From contig JAZROD010000044.1 in NCBI GenBank assembly GCA_045648505.1, positions 1 to 64,000 on the forward strand: 64,000 nucleotides of DNA, in the 5' to 3' direction. Positions 7,430 through 15,722 of the stretch are shown one piece after another. The notes beneath the pieces were generated by a model. It was given only the letters and a program-made list of their open reading frames with translations, searched no databases and was not told the origin of the DNA. Each line of letters opens with the position of its first letter. The first letter of the stretch is position 1. Source of the DNA: RGIG8700 sp045648505 (GTDB lineage Bacteria > Bacillota > Clostridia > RGIG6154). A program made the translations under genes and the position numbers.

Positions 7430-8818
7430 TTTGTTTTTTAAATATTCATCTATTGCTTTTGCAGAAGCTTTTCCTGCACCCATCGCAAGAATTACAGTTG
7501 CTGCACCTGTTACGGCATCTCCACCTGCAAAAACACCTTCAAGTGAAGTTTTGCCTGTTTCAGGGTCTGCAATAATTCCGCCCCAGCTTTGTGTTTCAAG
7601 ACCCTTAGTTGTTGATGTAACCAATGGATTTGGTGTCTGCCCTATTGCAATAATTACATTTTCAACATCTATTATATGTTCAGAGCCTTGTTTTTCAACA
7701 GGTTTTCTTCTTCCTGAGCTATCTGCTTCCCCAAGCTCCATTTCAACACATTCAAGACCTGTTACCCAGCCCTGTTCATTTCCGTGAATCTTTTTAGGAT
7801 TGTTAAGAAGCATAAAGATAATTCCCTCTTCTTTGGCGTGGTGCACTTCCTCTTTTCTTGCAGGCATTTCTGCCTCGCTTCTTCTGTAAACAATATAAAC
7901 TTCTTTCGCACCAAGTCTTTTTGCACATCTTGCAGCATCCATAGCAACATTACCGCCACCGATTACCGCAACTTTATCCCCTATAAACACAGGTGTGTCA
8001 TATTCAGGGAATTTATATGCTTTCATAAGATTTATTCTTGTTAAAAATTCATTTGCAGAATAAACACCGTTTAAATCTTCGCCCTGAATTTTCATAAACG
8101 AAGGAAGACCTGCACCGCTTCCGATGAAAACCGCATCAAAACCATCTTCAAACAAATCCTTAACATCAAGTGTTTTACCCACAATGGTATTTGTTTCGAT
8201 TTTAACGCCGTGGTCATAAAGCTTGTTTATTTCTGTCTGCACAAGGTCTTTTGGAAGTCTGAATTCAGGAATTCCGTAAACAAGAACACCGCCAACCTTA
8301 TGGAATGCTTCAAAAATTGTTACCTCGTAGCCCATTTTGGCAAGGTCTCCTGCGCAGGTAACACCTGCAGGTCCACCACCTACTACGGCAACTTTTTTAC
8401 CATTTTTATTTATTTTGAGTTTTTTTGGAATACAATTTTCAATAAAGTAATCTGCAACAAATCTTTCAAGTCTGCCTATTGCAACAGGCTCACCTTTTTT
8501 GCCTCTTACACAATATTTTTCACATTGATTTTCCTGTGGACAAACTCTTCCGCATACTGCAGGAAGGGTACTTGTTTCACTGATTTTATAATAAGCTTCT
8601 TCGTATTTCTTTTCACAGATAAGCTTTATAAATTCAGGAATTTTTACATTTACGGGACATCCCTCAACACAAGGCTTTGTTTTGCAGTTTAAACATCTCG
8701 CTGCTTCTTCAAGTGCCATTTCTTCGGTATATCCCAAAGAAACTTCAAGGAAGTTCTTATTTCTCACATCAGGTGCCTGCTCCGGCATTCTTACTTTTTT
8801 ATCAGACATATTAGGCAT
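7427..8818 (-). CDS. NfnB / glutamate synthase small-subunit-like NADPH oxidoreductase
   Basis: A 463-residue iron-sulfur flavoprotein. The N-terminus holds two cysteine clusters, CLNCKTKPCVEGCP and GRVCPQENQCEKYC, for [4Fe-4S] centres. Then come VAVVGGGPAGVTCAGDL for FAD and VAVIGGGNVAMDAARCA for NADPH. It is GltD-like, but its partner is a SudB/NfnA-type protein overlapping by 8 bases, so it is best read as NfnB. In Clostridia, NfnAB couples NADH and reduced ferredoxin oxidation to NADP+ reduction. The GGAGGG ribosome site lies inside the end of nfnA. GltD of glutamate synthase is the alternative, but no large GltB subunit is present. Confidence 0.85.
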   Translation of the reverse strand: MPNMSDKKVRMPEQAPDVRNKNFLEVSLGYTEEMALEEAARCLNCKTKPCVEGCPVNVKIPEFIKLICEKKYEEAYYKISETSTLPAVCGRVCPQENQCEKYCVRGKKGEPVAIGRLERFVADYFIENCIPKKLKINKNGKKVAVVGGGPAGVTCAGDLAKMGYEVTIFEAFHKVGGVLVYGIPEFRLPKDLVQTEINKLYDHGVKIETNTIVGKTLDVKDLFEDGFDAVFIGSGAGLPSFMKIQGEDLNGVYSANEFLTRINLMKAYKFPEYDTPVFIGDKVAVIGGGNVAMDAARCAKRLGAKEVYIVYRRSEAEMPARKEEVHHAKEEGIIFMLLNNPKKIHGNEQGWVTGLECVEMELGEADSSGRRKPVEKQGSEHIIDVENVIIAIGQTPNPLVTSTTKGLETQSWGGIIADPETGKTSLEGVFAGGDAVTGAATVILAMGAGKASAKAIDEYLKNK

Positions 8819-9665
8819 TCTTCATACCCTCCATTCTGCAAAGATGCTTTTTAAGAGCTTCTGCCTCGTGATTTTTATAGTTAAGCTGGCGTCTTATCGC
8901 CTGATCAAAGTCAACTAAGTGTCCGTCAAAATCAGGACCATCAACACAAGCAAACTTTGTTTCTCCGCCAACTGTTATTCTGCATCCTCCGCACATACCT
9001 GTTCCGTCTATCATAACAGGGTTCATGCTTACTATTGTTTTTATGTTATGCTCTTTTGTTAAAAGAGATACAAATTTCATCATAGGAAGAGGTCCGATTG
9101 CAATAACTAAATCATATTCATTGCCTGCTTCTATCATTTCTCTCAACGCATCTGTTACAAAACCTTTTTTGCCGTTTGAACCGTCATCGGTTGCTATGAT
9201 ACATTCTTCGGAAATCTCTCTGCATTCTTCCTCAAGAACAATAATATCTTTATTTCTGAAACCGCAAATCATATGCACAACTGCACCAAGTTCCTTAAGC
9301 TTTTTAGCCTGCGGATATGCAATTGCAGTACCAAGACCGCCGGCAACAACTGCAACGCGCTTATATCCTTCAAGTTCAGAAGCCTTTCCAAGCGGACCTG
9401 CAAAATCAAGAAGAATATCTCCCACATTGAGTTCACCAAGTTCGTAAGTGCTTTTGCCCACTTTCTGGAAAATTATTGTAATACTTCCTTCTTCTCTGTC
9501 AAAGTCTGCTATAGTAAGTGGAATTCTCTCTCCGGTTTCGTTAACACGGAAAATTATAAACTGACCCGGCTGAGCCTTTCTTGCAATAAGAGGCGCATAT
9601 ACTTTTAAAAGTGTAACCTGGTCATTAAGAACTTTTTTGTATATTATTTCATTTTTCGTATACAC
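8811..9665 (-). CDS. NfnA-like FAD/NAD-binding oxidoreductase subunit
   Basis: A 285-residue member of the sulfide/dihydroorotate dehydrogenase electron-transfer subunit family. The FAD-binding part has GERIPLTIAD, the nucleotide part VVAGGLGTAIAYP, and the C-terminal cysteines DGTGMCGGCRITVGG and FACVDGPDFDGH bind a [2Fe-2S] cluster. It forms the small subunit of the bifurcating transhydrogenase with the downstream gene. I place the start at GTG 9665, preceded by AAGAAGG at 7 bases; the ATG at 9683 has no ribosome site. Confidence 0.85.
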   Translation of the reverse strand: MYTKNEIIYKKVLNDQVTLLKVYAPLIARKAQPGQFIIFRVNETGERIPLTIADFDREEGSITIIFQKVGKSTYELGELNVGDILLDFAGPLGKASELEGYKRVAVVAGGLGTAIAYPQAKKLKELGAVVHMICGFRNKDIIVLEEECREISEECIIATDDGSNGKKGFVTDALREMIEAGNEYDLVIAIGPLPMMKFVSLLTKEHNIKTIVSMNPVMIDGTGMCGGCRITVGGETKFACVDGPDFDGHLVDFDQAIRRQLNYKNHEAEALKKHLCRMEGMKNA

Positions 9666-9695
9666 TTTCTCGCCTTCTTTCATATTAACTTATAT

Positions 9696-9724
9696 AGTTT
9701 ACTACAAATCTATGATATTTTCAA
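9696..9724 (-). promoter_or_regulatory. Probable promoter of nfnAB
   Basis: TTGAAA (9724-9719) and TAAACT (9701-9696) with a 17-base spacer. The -10 is weak. Confidence 0.5.
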
Positions 9725-9743
9725 TCATTATTTAATTTTTTTA

Positions 9744-9771
9744 TTGAAAAATACACAAAATGTGTTAAAAT
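9744..9771 (+). promoter_or_regulatory. Promoter of the DUF2156 gene
   Basis: TTGAAA (9744-9749), 16-base spacer, TAAAAT (9766-9771) with a TG extended -10. It ends 20 bases before the ATG. Confidence 0.65.
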
Positions 9772-9790
9772 ATATGTTGGATGTGAAAAT

Positions 9791-10651
9791 ATGATTGAAT
9801 TTAAACCTGTTGACTTGAAATATGCAGAGCAGATGGCTTTGTATATAAAAGACGAAAAAATAAATGAATACGGAATTATTCCCACCTTTACTTACTCAGG
9901 TGCAGATAACGCTCACTTTTGTATTAAAGATAACTGTCTTATATCAAGATTTTTTGATGACGGCAAACATTTTTACTGCATTTCAGGTGAAAAAGATAAC
10001 TTTCCGATGCTTTTAAATGAGCTTAAAGAAAAACTTGGTAATGTTCTTCTTTACAATCTTACCAAAGAAAAACTTGATTTTCTTTTGACACATTTCCCTG
10101 ATGCGAAGGTTGACGATAAGGGTATCGGTCAGTATGACTATCTGTATGAAATAAATGATTTTCTTAATTTAAGTGGTAAGAAAGTACGCCACAAAAGAGA
10201 AAATTACAATAAATTTATAAACAACTATAATTTTGTTTACAAAGAGCTTACAAAGGATAATTTCCAGGATTGTTTCTCGGTGTTAACAAGCTGGTGCAAA
10301 ACAAAAAGTTGTGTAAACTGCGAATACGCCTGCGAGCACGCAGTTTTAAGATATATATTCAGCAATTATGATTCTTTGCCCGTCAAAGGCGGAATAATGT
10401 ATGAAAATGACCTGCCGATTGCATTTTTTGTGGGCGAGGTTGTGGGTGATTGTCTTATGGGATATCACCAGAAAACTCTGCACGGCTATACAGGCATTGG
10501 CTATGCAATTTATATTGAGGCAATCAAAAACACTTTTTCAGATTGTAAGTATTTCAACTTAGGACCTGATATCGGCATTGAGGGTTTAAGACAGTTTAAA
10601 AGGCAGTTTAAACCCTTTGAGCTTGTGGAAAAATATATTATGGAGATTTAA
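9791..10651 (+). CDS. DUF2156 / phosphatidylglycerol lysyltransferase-like GNAT protein
   Basis: A 286-residue soluble protein of the DUF2156 type, the GNAT-like aminoacyltransferase fold also found in the C-terminal domain of MprF. Typical segments are the KVRHKRENYNKF stretch near residue 130 and the YHQKTLHGYTGIGYAIYIEAIK and FNLGPDIGIEGLRQFK stretches in the C-terminal half. No membrane segments are present, unlike MprF, so lipid modification is uncertain. A cysteine-rich patch (CKTKSCVNCEYACEHA) is a local feature. The next gene begins 3 bases after its stop. Confidence 0.75.
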   Translation: MIEFKPVDLKYAEQMALYIKDEKINEYGIIPTFTYSGADNAHFCIKDNCLISRFFDDGKHFYCISGEKDNFPMLLNELKEKLGNVLLYNLTKEKLDFLLTHFPDAKVDDKGIGQYDYLYEINDFLNLSGKKVRHKRENYNKFINNYNFVYKELTKDNFQDCFSVLTSWCKTKSCVNCEYACEHAVLRYIFSNYDSLPVKGGIMYENDLPIAFFVGEVVGDCLMGYHQKTLHGYTGIGYAIYIEAIKNTFSDCKYFNLGPDIGIEGLRQFKRQFKPFELVEKYIMEI

Positions 10652-10653
10652 TT

Positions 10654-10827
10654 ATGACAAACTGTGAAGACTGTGCATACTATATGTACGATGATTATTA
10701 TGAATGTTATGTTTGCTCCGTCAATCTTGACGAGGACGAAATGATGCGTTTTTTAAGCGGCAAAAACTTTGATTGCCCCTATTATAAAAACGGCGATGAA
10801 TATTCTGTAGTAAGAAAACAGAACTGA
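10654..10827 (+). CDS. DUF6472-type small cysteine/tyrosine-rich protein (57 aa)
   Basis: A 57-residue protein starting MTNCEDCAYY, with Cys4, Cys7, Cys18 and Cys21 and then CPYYKNGDEYSVVR. The paired cysteines and the conserved DEYxVVRxQ end are those of the DUF6472 family of Clostridia. It could bind a metal, but the function is unknown. The ribosome site GGAG lies inside the end of the upstream gene, and 3 bases separate the two, so they form an operon. Confidence 0.8.
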   Translation: MTNCEDCAYYMYDDYYECYVCSVNLDEDEMMRFLSGKNFDCPYYKNGDEYSVVRKQN

Positions 10828-10845
10828 AAAATATGTAAAAAAACA

Positions 10846-10874
10846 TTGATTAATTGACATATTTATGATAGAAT
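10846..10874 (+). promoter_or_regulatory. Promoter of pfkA
   Basis: TTGATT (10846-10851) and TAGAAT (10869-10874), 17-base spacer, TG extended -10, about 35 bases before the ATG. Confidence 0.65.
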
Positions 10875-10908
10875 TTATTAAATGTAATAAGAAAGGCAAT
10901 GACAGAAT

Positions 10909-11883
10909 ATGAATAACAAATTAAATAAAATCGGTATTTTAACAAGCGGCGGTGATGCTCCGGGTATGAATGCAGTTATTCGTGCCATCACAAGAACCGC
11001 TATATATAACGGACTTGAGGTTGTTGGTATTCAGGAAGGCTACAACGGTCTTTTAAGAGGTGAATACGAAATCCTTGATGCAAGAAGCGTTGGTGACATA
11101 CTTCAGAAAGGCGGAACATACTTAAGAACCGCCCGTTGTGAGGAGTTTAAAAAACCTCATGTTGTTTTAAGTGCAGTTGAACAAGCAAGAAAAATCGGCC
11201 TTGACGGTCTTATCGTTATCGGTGGTGACGGTTCCTTCAGAGGTGCGAGAGATTTAACAAGAGCAGGTCTTCCTACCGTCGCAATCCCGGGTACTATTGA
11301 TAACGATATTTCATGCAGTGAATATACAATAGGTCTTGACACCTGTCTTAATACAGTTAAAGAATGTATTGATAAATTAAGAGACACCTCTATGAGCCAT
11401 AACAGATGTTCAGTTGTTGAAGTTATGGGTCACGGTGCAGGCTATATAGCAATCTATGCTTCAATCGCCTGCGGTGCAGACTGCGTTCTTATTCCTGAAA
11501 TACCTTTCAGTATCAGTGAAGATGTTATCGAAAAAATCAAAGAAGGACATAAAAAAGGCAAAAAGCATTGTATTGTTATTGTATCTGAACAGCTTTTAGA
11601 CCCTTCAGAGCTTGCAAAAACAATCGAAGCTGAAACAGGTATGGAAACAAGAGCAACAATCCTCGGACATATTCAGCGTGGCGGTATTCCTACTATGCGT
11701 GACAGAGTTATTGCCAGCCAGATGGGTGCAAAGGCTGTTGAGCTTCTCCTTGAAGGCAAATCAAACAGAGTTGTTCGTATGACAAAAGGTGAAATAAGCG
11801 ATATTGATATTGAAGAAGGTCTCGCAATGAAAAAAGAACTTCCTAAAGAACTTATTGACCTTGCAAATATGTTAAGCATCTGA
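10909..11883 (+). CDS. pfkA: ATP-dependent 6-phosphofructokinase
   Basis: A 324-residue phosphofructokinase catalysing fructose-6-phosphate plus ATP to fructose-1,6-bisphosphate, the committed step of glycolysis. GILTSGGDAPGMN is at residues 9-21, the ATP loop GGDGS at 105-109 and the catalytic PGTIDND near 127-133. The Gly in GGDGS and the PGTIDND form are those of ATP-dependent rather than pyrophosphate-dependent enzymes. Length matches the bacterial A1 group. It is followed by its own terminator. Confidence 0.97.
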   Translation: MNNKLNKIGILTSGGDAPGMNAVIRAITRTAIYNGLEVVGIQEGYNGLLRGEYEILDARSVGDILQKGGTYLRTARCEEFKKPHVVLSAVEQARKIGLDGLIVIGGDGSFRGARDLTRAGLPTVAIPGTIDNDISCSEYTIGLDTCLNTVKECIDKLRDTSMSHNRCSVVEVMGHGAGYIAIYASIACGADCVLIPEIPFSISEDVIEKIKEGHKKGKKHCIVIVSEQLLDPSELAKTIEAETGMETRATILGHIQRGGIPTMRDRVIASQMGAKAVELLLEGKSNRVVRMTKGEISDIDIEEGLAMKKELPKELIDLANMLSI

Positions 11884-11889
11884 TGATCA

Positions 11890-11915
11890 GGCACAACAAA
11901 GTTGTGCCTTTATTT
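11890..11915 (+). terminator. Terminator after pfkA
   Basis: GGCACAAC and GTTGTGCC form an 8-bp stem with an AAA loop, followed by TTTATTT. Confidence 0.85.
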
Positions 11916-11932
11916 CAATAAGGAGGGTGAAT

Positions 11933-13108
11933 ATGAATCTTAACAAAAAAATTTTCACTCAGATTTTACTTATCACATGCCTTACAGTTATATTCTATGT
12001 TTTTATTCAGAACTTTTCTTCTGTATGGCAGGGTCTTAAAATCATAGCCGGTGTTTTTGCGCCAATTATACTTGGCGGTTGTATGGCATTTATTGTTAAT
12101 CTTCCTATGTCTTTTATCGAAAAAAAGCTTTTCAGAAAAAAGGCTTTAGCAAAACATAAATGGCTCAGAAAAATCAAAAGACCTGTTTCATTAACCCTGG
12201 GATGGTTATTTATTTTATCTATTTTCACCATTTTTCTCATGCTCATTATCCCTGAACTTTATAAGGCGATTATGAATTTCTCAAGATTACTTCCATACTA
12301 TATGGATTCATTTGGTTATAATGTGACAAAATGGCTTGATACATTACATCTCAATGCCCAGAATCTCAGAAACTTTGACTGGAATTCATTAAGCACAAAG
12401 ATTGCAGATTATATTCAGAATGCAGGAACTGCCCTGGTTGGTAAAACAGTTACAATCACAACAGGCGTTTTTTCAACACTTTTAAATCTTCTTCTTGGTT
12501 TTGTTTTCTCTTGTTATTTCCTTGTTTCAAAGGAATCTCTCACAAAACAACTCCAGAAGCTTTATGCATCAATCGTCAAACACAAAACTTTTGACAACAC
12601 TATGGTTGTTTTAAGCCTTGCAAATGAAACTTTTTCAAAGTTTTTAGTAGGCCAGTGTGCAGAAGCAGTTATTCTCGGTGTTCTTTGCTACATCGGTATG
12701 TGCATTTTCAGAATTCCTTATCCGATTATGATTTCTTCACTTATAGCAATTACAGCGCTTATTCCTATTTTCGGTGCATTCATTGGTACTGCACTGGGTG
12801 CATTTTTAATTCTTCTCATAAGCCCTGTAAAAGCTTTGTGGTTTGTTATTTTCGTGCTTATTCTTCAGCAGATTGAATCCAACCTGATTTATCCTAAAGT
12901 TGTTGGCAAATCTGTTGGTCTTGATGGCGTGTGGGTATTATTTGCAGTTACTGTAGGCGGAAGATTTTTCGGTGCTTTAGGCCTTTTGATAAGCGTTCCG
13001 GTTTTCTCCATAATCTACTGCCTTATAAGAGCTTATGTTCACACCAAAATTGAAGAACAGAAACCAAAGCCAATCACTGCAGAAACAAATAAAGAGGAGC
13101 ATCCTTAA
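11933..13108 (+). CDS. AI-2E family transporter (membrane permease)
   Basis: A 391-residue polytopic protein of the AI-2E/PerM family. Hydrophobic segments lie at the N-terminus (two helices in the first 60 residues), near 70-95, 150-180 and in a long C-terminal block. Loop motifs include VGQCAEAVILGVLCYIGM and the conserved LIPIFGAFIGT region. Exported substrates vary in this family (autoinducer-2, Na+/H+), so none is assigned. The start is ATG 11933, since AGGAGGGTG just upstream is its ribosome site rather than a GTG start. It lies 17 bases after the pfkA terminator. Confidence 0.88.
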   Translation: MNLNKKIFTQILLITCLTVIFYVFIQNFSSVWQGLKIIAGVFAPIILGGCMAFIVNLPMSFIEKKLFRKKALAKHKWLRKIKRPVSLTLGWLFILSIFTIFLMLIIPELYKAIMNFSRLLPYYMDSFGYNVTKWLDTLHLNAQNLRNFDWNSLSTKIADYIQNAGTALVGKTVTITTGVFSTLLNLLLGFVFSCYFLVSKESLTKQLQKLYASIVKHKTFDNTMVVLSLANETFSKFLVGQCAEAVILGVLCYIGMCIFRIPYPIMISSLIAITALIPIFGAFIGTALGAFLILLISPVKALWFVIFVLILQQIESNLIYPKVVGKSVGLDGVWVLFAVTVGGRFFGALGLLISVPVFSIIYCLIRAYVHTKIEEQKPKPITAETNKEEHP

Positions 13109-13125
13109 CGGAGCTCCTTTTTTTC
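13093..13125 (+). terminator. Terminator after the AI-2E family gene
   Basis: The end of the gene and GAGCTCC form a stem (GGAGC with GCTCC) followed by eight T bases. The 5' arm lies in the last codons. Confidence 0.75.
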
Positions 13126-13150
13126 TGCTTTATATATGATGATTATACAA

Positions 13151-13176
13151 AAGGAGGTTGATTTTTCAACCTCCTT
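13151..13176 (-). terminator. Original terminator of the interrupted rubrerythrin gene
   Basis: A perfect 11-bp stem AAGGAGGTTGA / TCAACCTCCTT with a TTTT loop lies just beyond the rubrerythrin 3' remnant on the minus strand. This suggests it is the resident gene's own terminator, now cut off by the island. Confidence 0.7.
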
Positions 13177-13182
13177 AAATTA

Positions 13183-13238
13183 TCAGAAATATCTCTTTAA
13201 AAGACCTTCAAGACCTTTACCATGTCGAGCTTCGTCAC
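13183..13238 (-). pseudogene. 3' end remnant of a rubrerythrin gene (attachment-site duplicate)
   Basis: The minus strand encodes DEARHGKGLEGLLKRYF and a stop, closely matching the C-terminus DEARHGRGLEGLLNRYFK of the intact rubrerythrin at 19124. The DNA is clearly divergent from that copy (about 70 percent by eye), sharing TCGTCAC at the edge. There is no upstream rubrerythrin sequence. This is the pattern left when an integrating element replaces the 3' end of its target gene and strands the original end at the far side. Confidence 0.8.
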
Positions 13239-13294
13239 AGAAATCCAATCAGAAAGCCTTTATTTATGCGGGTTTGCGAGTTCTTGGTGTTGAA

Positions 13295-13331
13295 TTTGCC
13301 CACCGTTTGCCCACAAGATTTTTTTGCCCAC
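13295..13331 (+). repeat. Three direct repeats TTTGCCCAC at the island's distal end
   Basis: Copies at 13295-13303, 13306-13314 and 13323-13331, with start-to-start distances of 11 and 17 bases. They lie between the rubrerythrin remnant and AbiH and could be arm-type recombinase sites or binding sites for an accessory protein. The rest of 13239-13400 shows no gene. Confidence 0.6.
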
Positions 13332-13400
13332 AGATTGTCGTTGCATCTGTTTTATGGTCATATTATAGCATATTTTGTAGAATAGTGCAAGAAATATATT

Positions 13401-14432
13401 TTAACATCCGAATATATCGATATCAGATTCCAATTCACATTTCCATTCATATTCTTTTATCCTTTTAAGCTTCGTCAAGTAATCATAATCATCTTTTGAC
13501 CCATGATAATAGCAAATGATTTTTGCATCAGGATTTATAGAGTTTAAAACCTCAAAATCAGCAAAACCTAAAGAGTGACCTATTATATATACTACATCGT
13601 AATGCTCCTTACGTAAGGTCTCTATTGTCTCTTTCCGCAATTCTAATGAACTTTTACTCTTTTCATCCAGCAACGCAAAAACTTTATCTTCGTTTTCAGA
13701 TATTTCTGCAGACACTTCATCAAAAAATCTTTTCAGAAAATGTCGTTCAACTAGATTCCCTTCCATGTCTTCTTCATAATATCCCATCATTTCAGCAAAG
13801 CCATGTTTGTCTTTACTAAAATGTTTCATAGTTGGATATTCATAATCAACAACAGAAGTTTTCGCATCATCTAACGCACCACTGCCTATTGCAATGTTAT
13901 CATTTATGCTTCCATGTATGTGTATAACATCTTTTTTCTTATAAACAATCTCAACAGTGTTTGTATAGTTAAAATTAATTATTTTATTTGACTTATTAAT
14001 AATTGCAGACACCTTTTTAAACGGAGCAATTTCCGTTAGCATAACATCATTACATGTTATTCTTAGATATTCCAAAAAGTCATTTTCAAATTTTTTCAAC
14101 AAATTTATGTACGAAATGATTTTTTCATATGTTTCATTAAACGCATCTGATGAATAATTATAATAATCAACCTCACCATATTCGTTCAAACCATAGTTCT
14201 GTATTATTTGATCAACTTCCTCTAAAACATCAAAATAATTGCGTTCATTCATAGCTTCTAACAGTAAATCTGCATACGTGTGTTCAATTTCATTCCAACT
14301 ATTTCTGCCATTTTTAAAAATGTCATATTTTTCACTTAATACAGTATAGTCGTAATTTATAAATTCATCAAAATTTGTCGGTAGATTATGTGCTTTATCA
14401 AAGCCATTGCCTATAATTGTGAGAATTTCCAT
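13401..14432 (-). CDS. AbiH family abortive-infection protein
   Basis: A 343-residue protein of the bacteriophage abortive infection AbiH family. The N-terminal IIGNGFDKAHNLPTNF, the central INFNYTNTVEIVYKK and IHIHGSIND stretches and the C-terminal IIGHSLGFADFEVLNSI are family signatures. AbiH proteins block phage multiplication in lactococci; the biochemical activity is not settled. The start at ATG 14432 follows GGGAGG; the longer frame from 14480 crosses the upstream terminator hairpin. It is the last gene of the island and reads toward the attachment site. Confidence 0.88.
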   Translation of the reverse strand: MEILTIIGNGFDKAHNLPTNFDEFINYDYTVLSEKYDIFKNGRNSWNEIEHTYADLLLEAMNERNYFDVLEEVDQIIQNYGLNEYGEVDYYNYSSDAFNETYEKIISYINLLKKFENDFLEYLRITCNDVMLTEIAPFKKVSAIINKSNKIINFNYTNTVEIVYKKKDVIHIHGSINDNIAIGSGALDDAKTSVVDYEYPTMKHFSKDKHGFAEMMGYYEEDMEGNLVERHFLKRFFDEVSAEISENEDKVFALLDEKSKSSLELRKETIETLRKEHYDVVYIIGHSLGFADFEVLNSINPDAKIICYYHGSKDDYDYLTKLKRIKEYEWKCELESDIDIFGC

Positions 14433-14447
14433 ATCATGCCTCCCATA

Positions 14448-14483
14448 AAAATGTGCGACCTTGATATAAAGGTCGCACATTTT
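14448..14483 (-). terminator. Terminator between the TIM-barrel-like gene and abiH
   Basis: A 13-bp stem AAAATGTGCGACC / GGTCGCACATTTT with a 10-base loop. It would separate abiH from the upstream genes or attenuate read-through. Only 15 bases separate it from the abiH start. Confidence 0.75.
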
Positions 14484-14491
14484 AATACATA

Positions 14492-15703
14492 TTATAATTC
14501 ATTCCATGACATATTGAGAGAAAAACCTCGACTAGTGTCCAATTTTGTTATAGCTGCTCTATTTACATCAACTACATCTCTAAAACTACGACCTTGCGCA
14601 TATATTCCGCCTTTTTCTAATCGTTCAATTTCACGTTCAGCTGTATTTAAAATCATTTCATTGATTGCCAATGTGTCTTTATAACTACTCTCCGAAAGCA
14701 TCTCAATTTGATGTTTTAAGCAAATCAAATAATGTTTAAATGCATCAGTTTCGTTGAAGGTAGTAGCCGATGGTTGAGCAGACGAATTATAGATTTTTGA
14801 AATGTACTCATTATAAAAGCCTTCATCAGTAGGTTTCATAGTCTTTAGATAATCGTTACTAAAAGCGAAATCCATAAATGACAATTTGTATTCAGATAAA
14901 GCTACGGGATAATACACCCATGTACTTCGTTTTTTCATTCCTTCCGCATCAATAAATCGATTTGTAAAACTCCTTACGTTCATCCATGTTCCGGAAGCAA
15001 TAGCATCAACTTTTGTTAAAGATAATGGCAACATTTGATGATTACCATATCCAAAAATAACCTTTTTATTATTAAGCTTGAGGGATGCGCAAATCTGCAA
15101 TACATTTGATAACCACAAAGGATTATCAATTAAATATTTTTTTTCAAAAGCTTCTGCAATTACATAGAATCCATCTACATCCCATTCTAAAATCTCTTGT
15201 AGTATCGGTTCTATTGTATCCTCACTTTGTGTTAAAAATTCTTTTGGAAACGTTAATGTCATATAACGGGGTTTATCATTCATTATTTTTTTTGCTGAGT
15301 TAACTAAAGATGTTGAACAACGCAACCAATTCTTCTGCCAATCACCATCATATTCTATAAGCATATTAGGAATTATATATGCAATAGTTCCAGCTATATC
15401 ATTATATTTTTTTATTTCCAAAATCCTTGAGTCTACAATTGTATTATTACTTTGCGTAATTGTTTTCAAGTGATTATCCCAATACGAATATTTAGACAAT
15501 CGTTTAGGTTCCGTCTTTGGACAATAACATTGAGGATCAAAAAGACGAGAAACATTATTCTTTTCGAATTCTTTACACCAAGATACCAATTGTGTTTCGG
15601 TCATATCTCTTGGGCTTAAGATTACAGTAGCTTCTCCCCATCTTTTTGCCAAATCAATTGTAAGACTTTTCATTCCATGTCCAAACTGAAGATATAAATC
15701 CAT
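14492..15703 (-). CDS. Unrecognised island protein, TIM-barrel-like
   Basis: A 403-residue protein I cannot place in a family. Repeated strand-helix units and the pieces SPRDMTETQL, RLFDPQCYCPK, WDVDGFYVIAEAF and KVIFGYGNHQMLPLSLTKVDAIASGTW suggest a TIM barrel. The DG-(F/Y) and G-G-N-hydrophobic pattern faintly recalls tRNA-guanine transglycosylase-type barrels, but I see no convincing catalytic signature. No signal peptide or membrane segment is present. It follows the kinase gene by 19 bases and is probably co-expressed with it, so it may be the kinase's substrate or the effector of the system. Confidence 0.7.
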   Translation of the reverse strand: MDLYLQFGHGMKSLTIDLAKRWGEATVILSPRDMTETQLVSWCKEFEKNNVSRLFDPQCYCPKTEPKRLSKYSYWDNHLKTITQSNNTIVDSRILEIKKYNDIAGTIAYIIPNMLIEYDGDWQKNWLRCSTSLVNSAKKIMNDKPRYMTLTFPKEFLTQSEDTIEPILQEILEWDVDGFYVIAEAFEKKYLIDNPLWLSNVLQICASLKLNNKKVIFGYGNHQMLPLSLTKVDAIASGTWMNVRSFTNRFIDAEGMKKRSTWVYYPVALSEYKLSFMDFAFSNDYLKTMKPTDEGFYNEYISKIYNSSAQPSATTFNETDAFKHYLICLKHQIEMLSESSYKDTLAINEMILNTAEREIERLEKGGIYAQGRSFRDVVDVNRAAITKLDTSRGFSLNMSWNEL

Positions 15704-15722
15704 TAAAATTCACCAACCTTTA

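Noticed and set aside
8210..8692. Long open frame on the plus strand opposite nfnB.
   Set aside because: It has no ribosome site and is a shadow of a well-supported gene; the same holds for other overlapping opposite-strand frames in the window.
13295..13331. Three TTTGCCCAC repeats could be a CRISPR array.
   Set aside because: Units are only 9 bases, spacings are irregular (2 and 8 bases between copies) and no cas genes are present.
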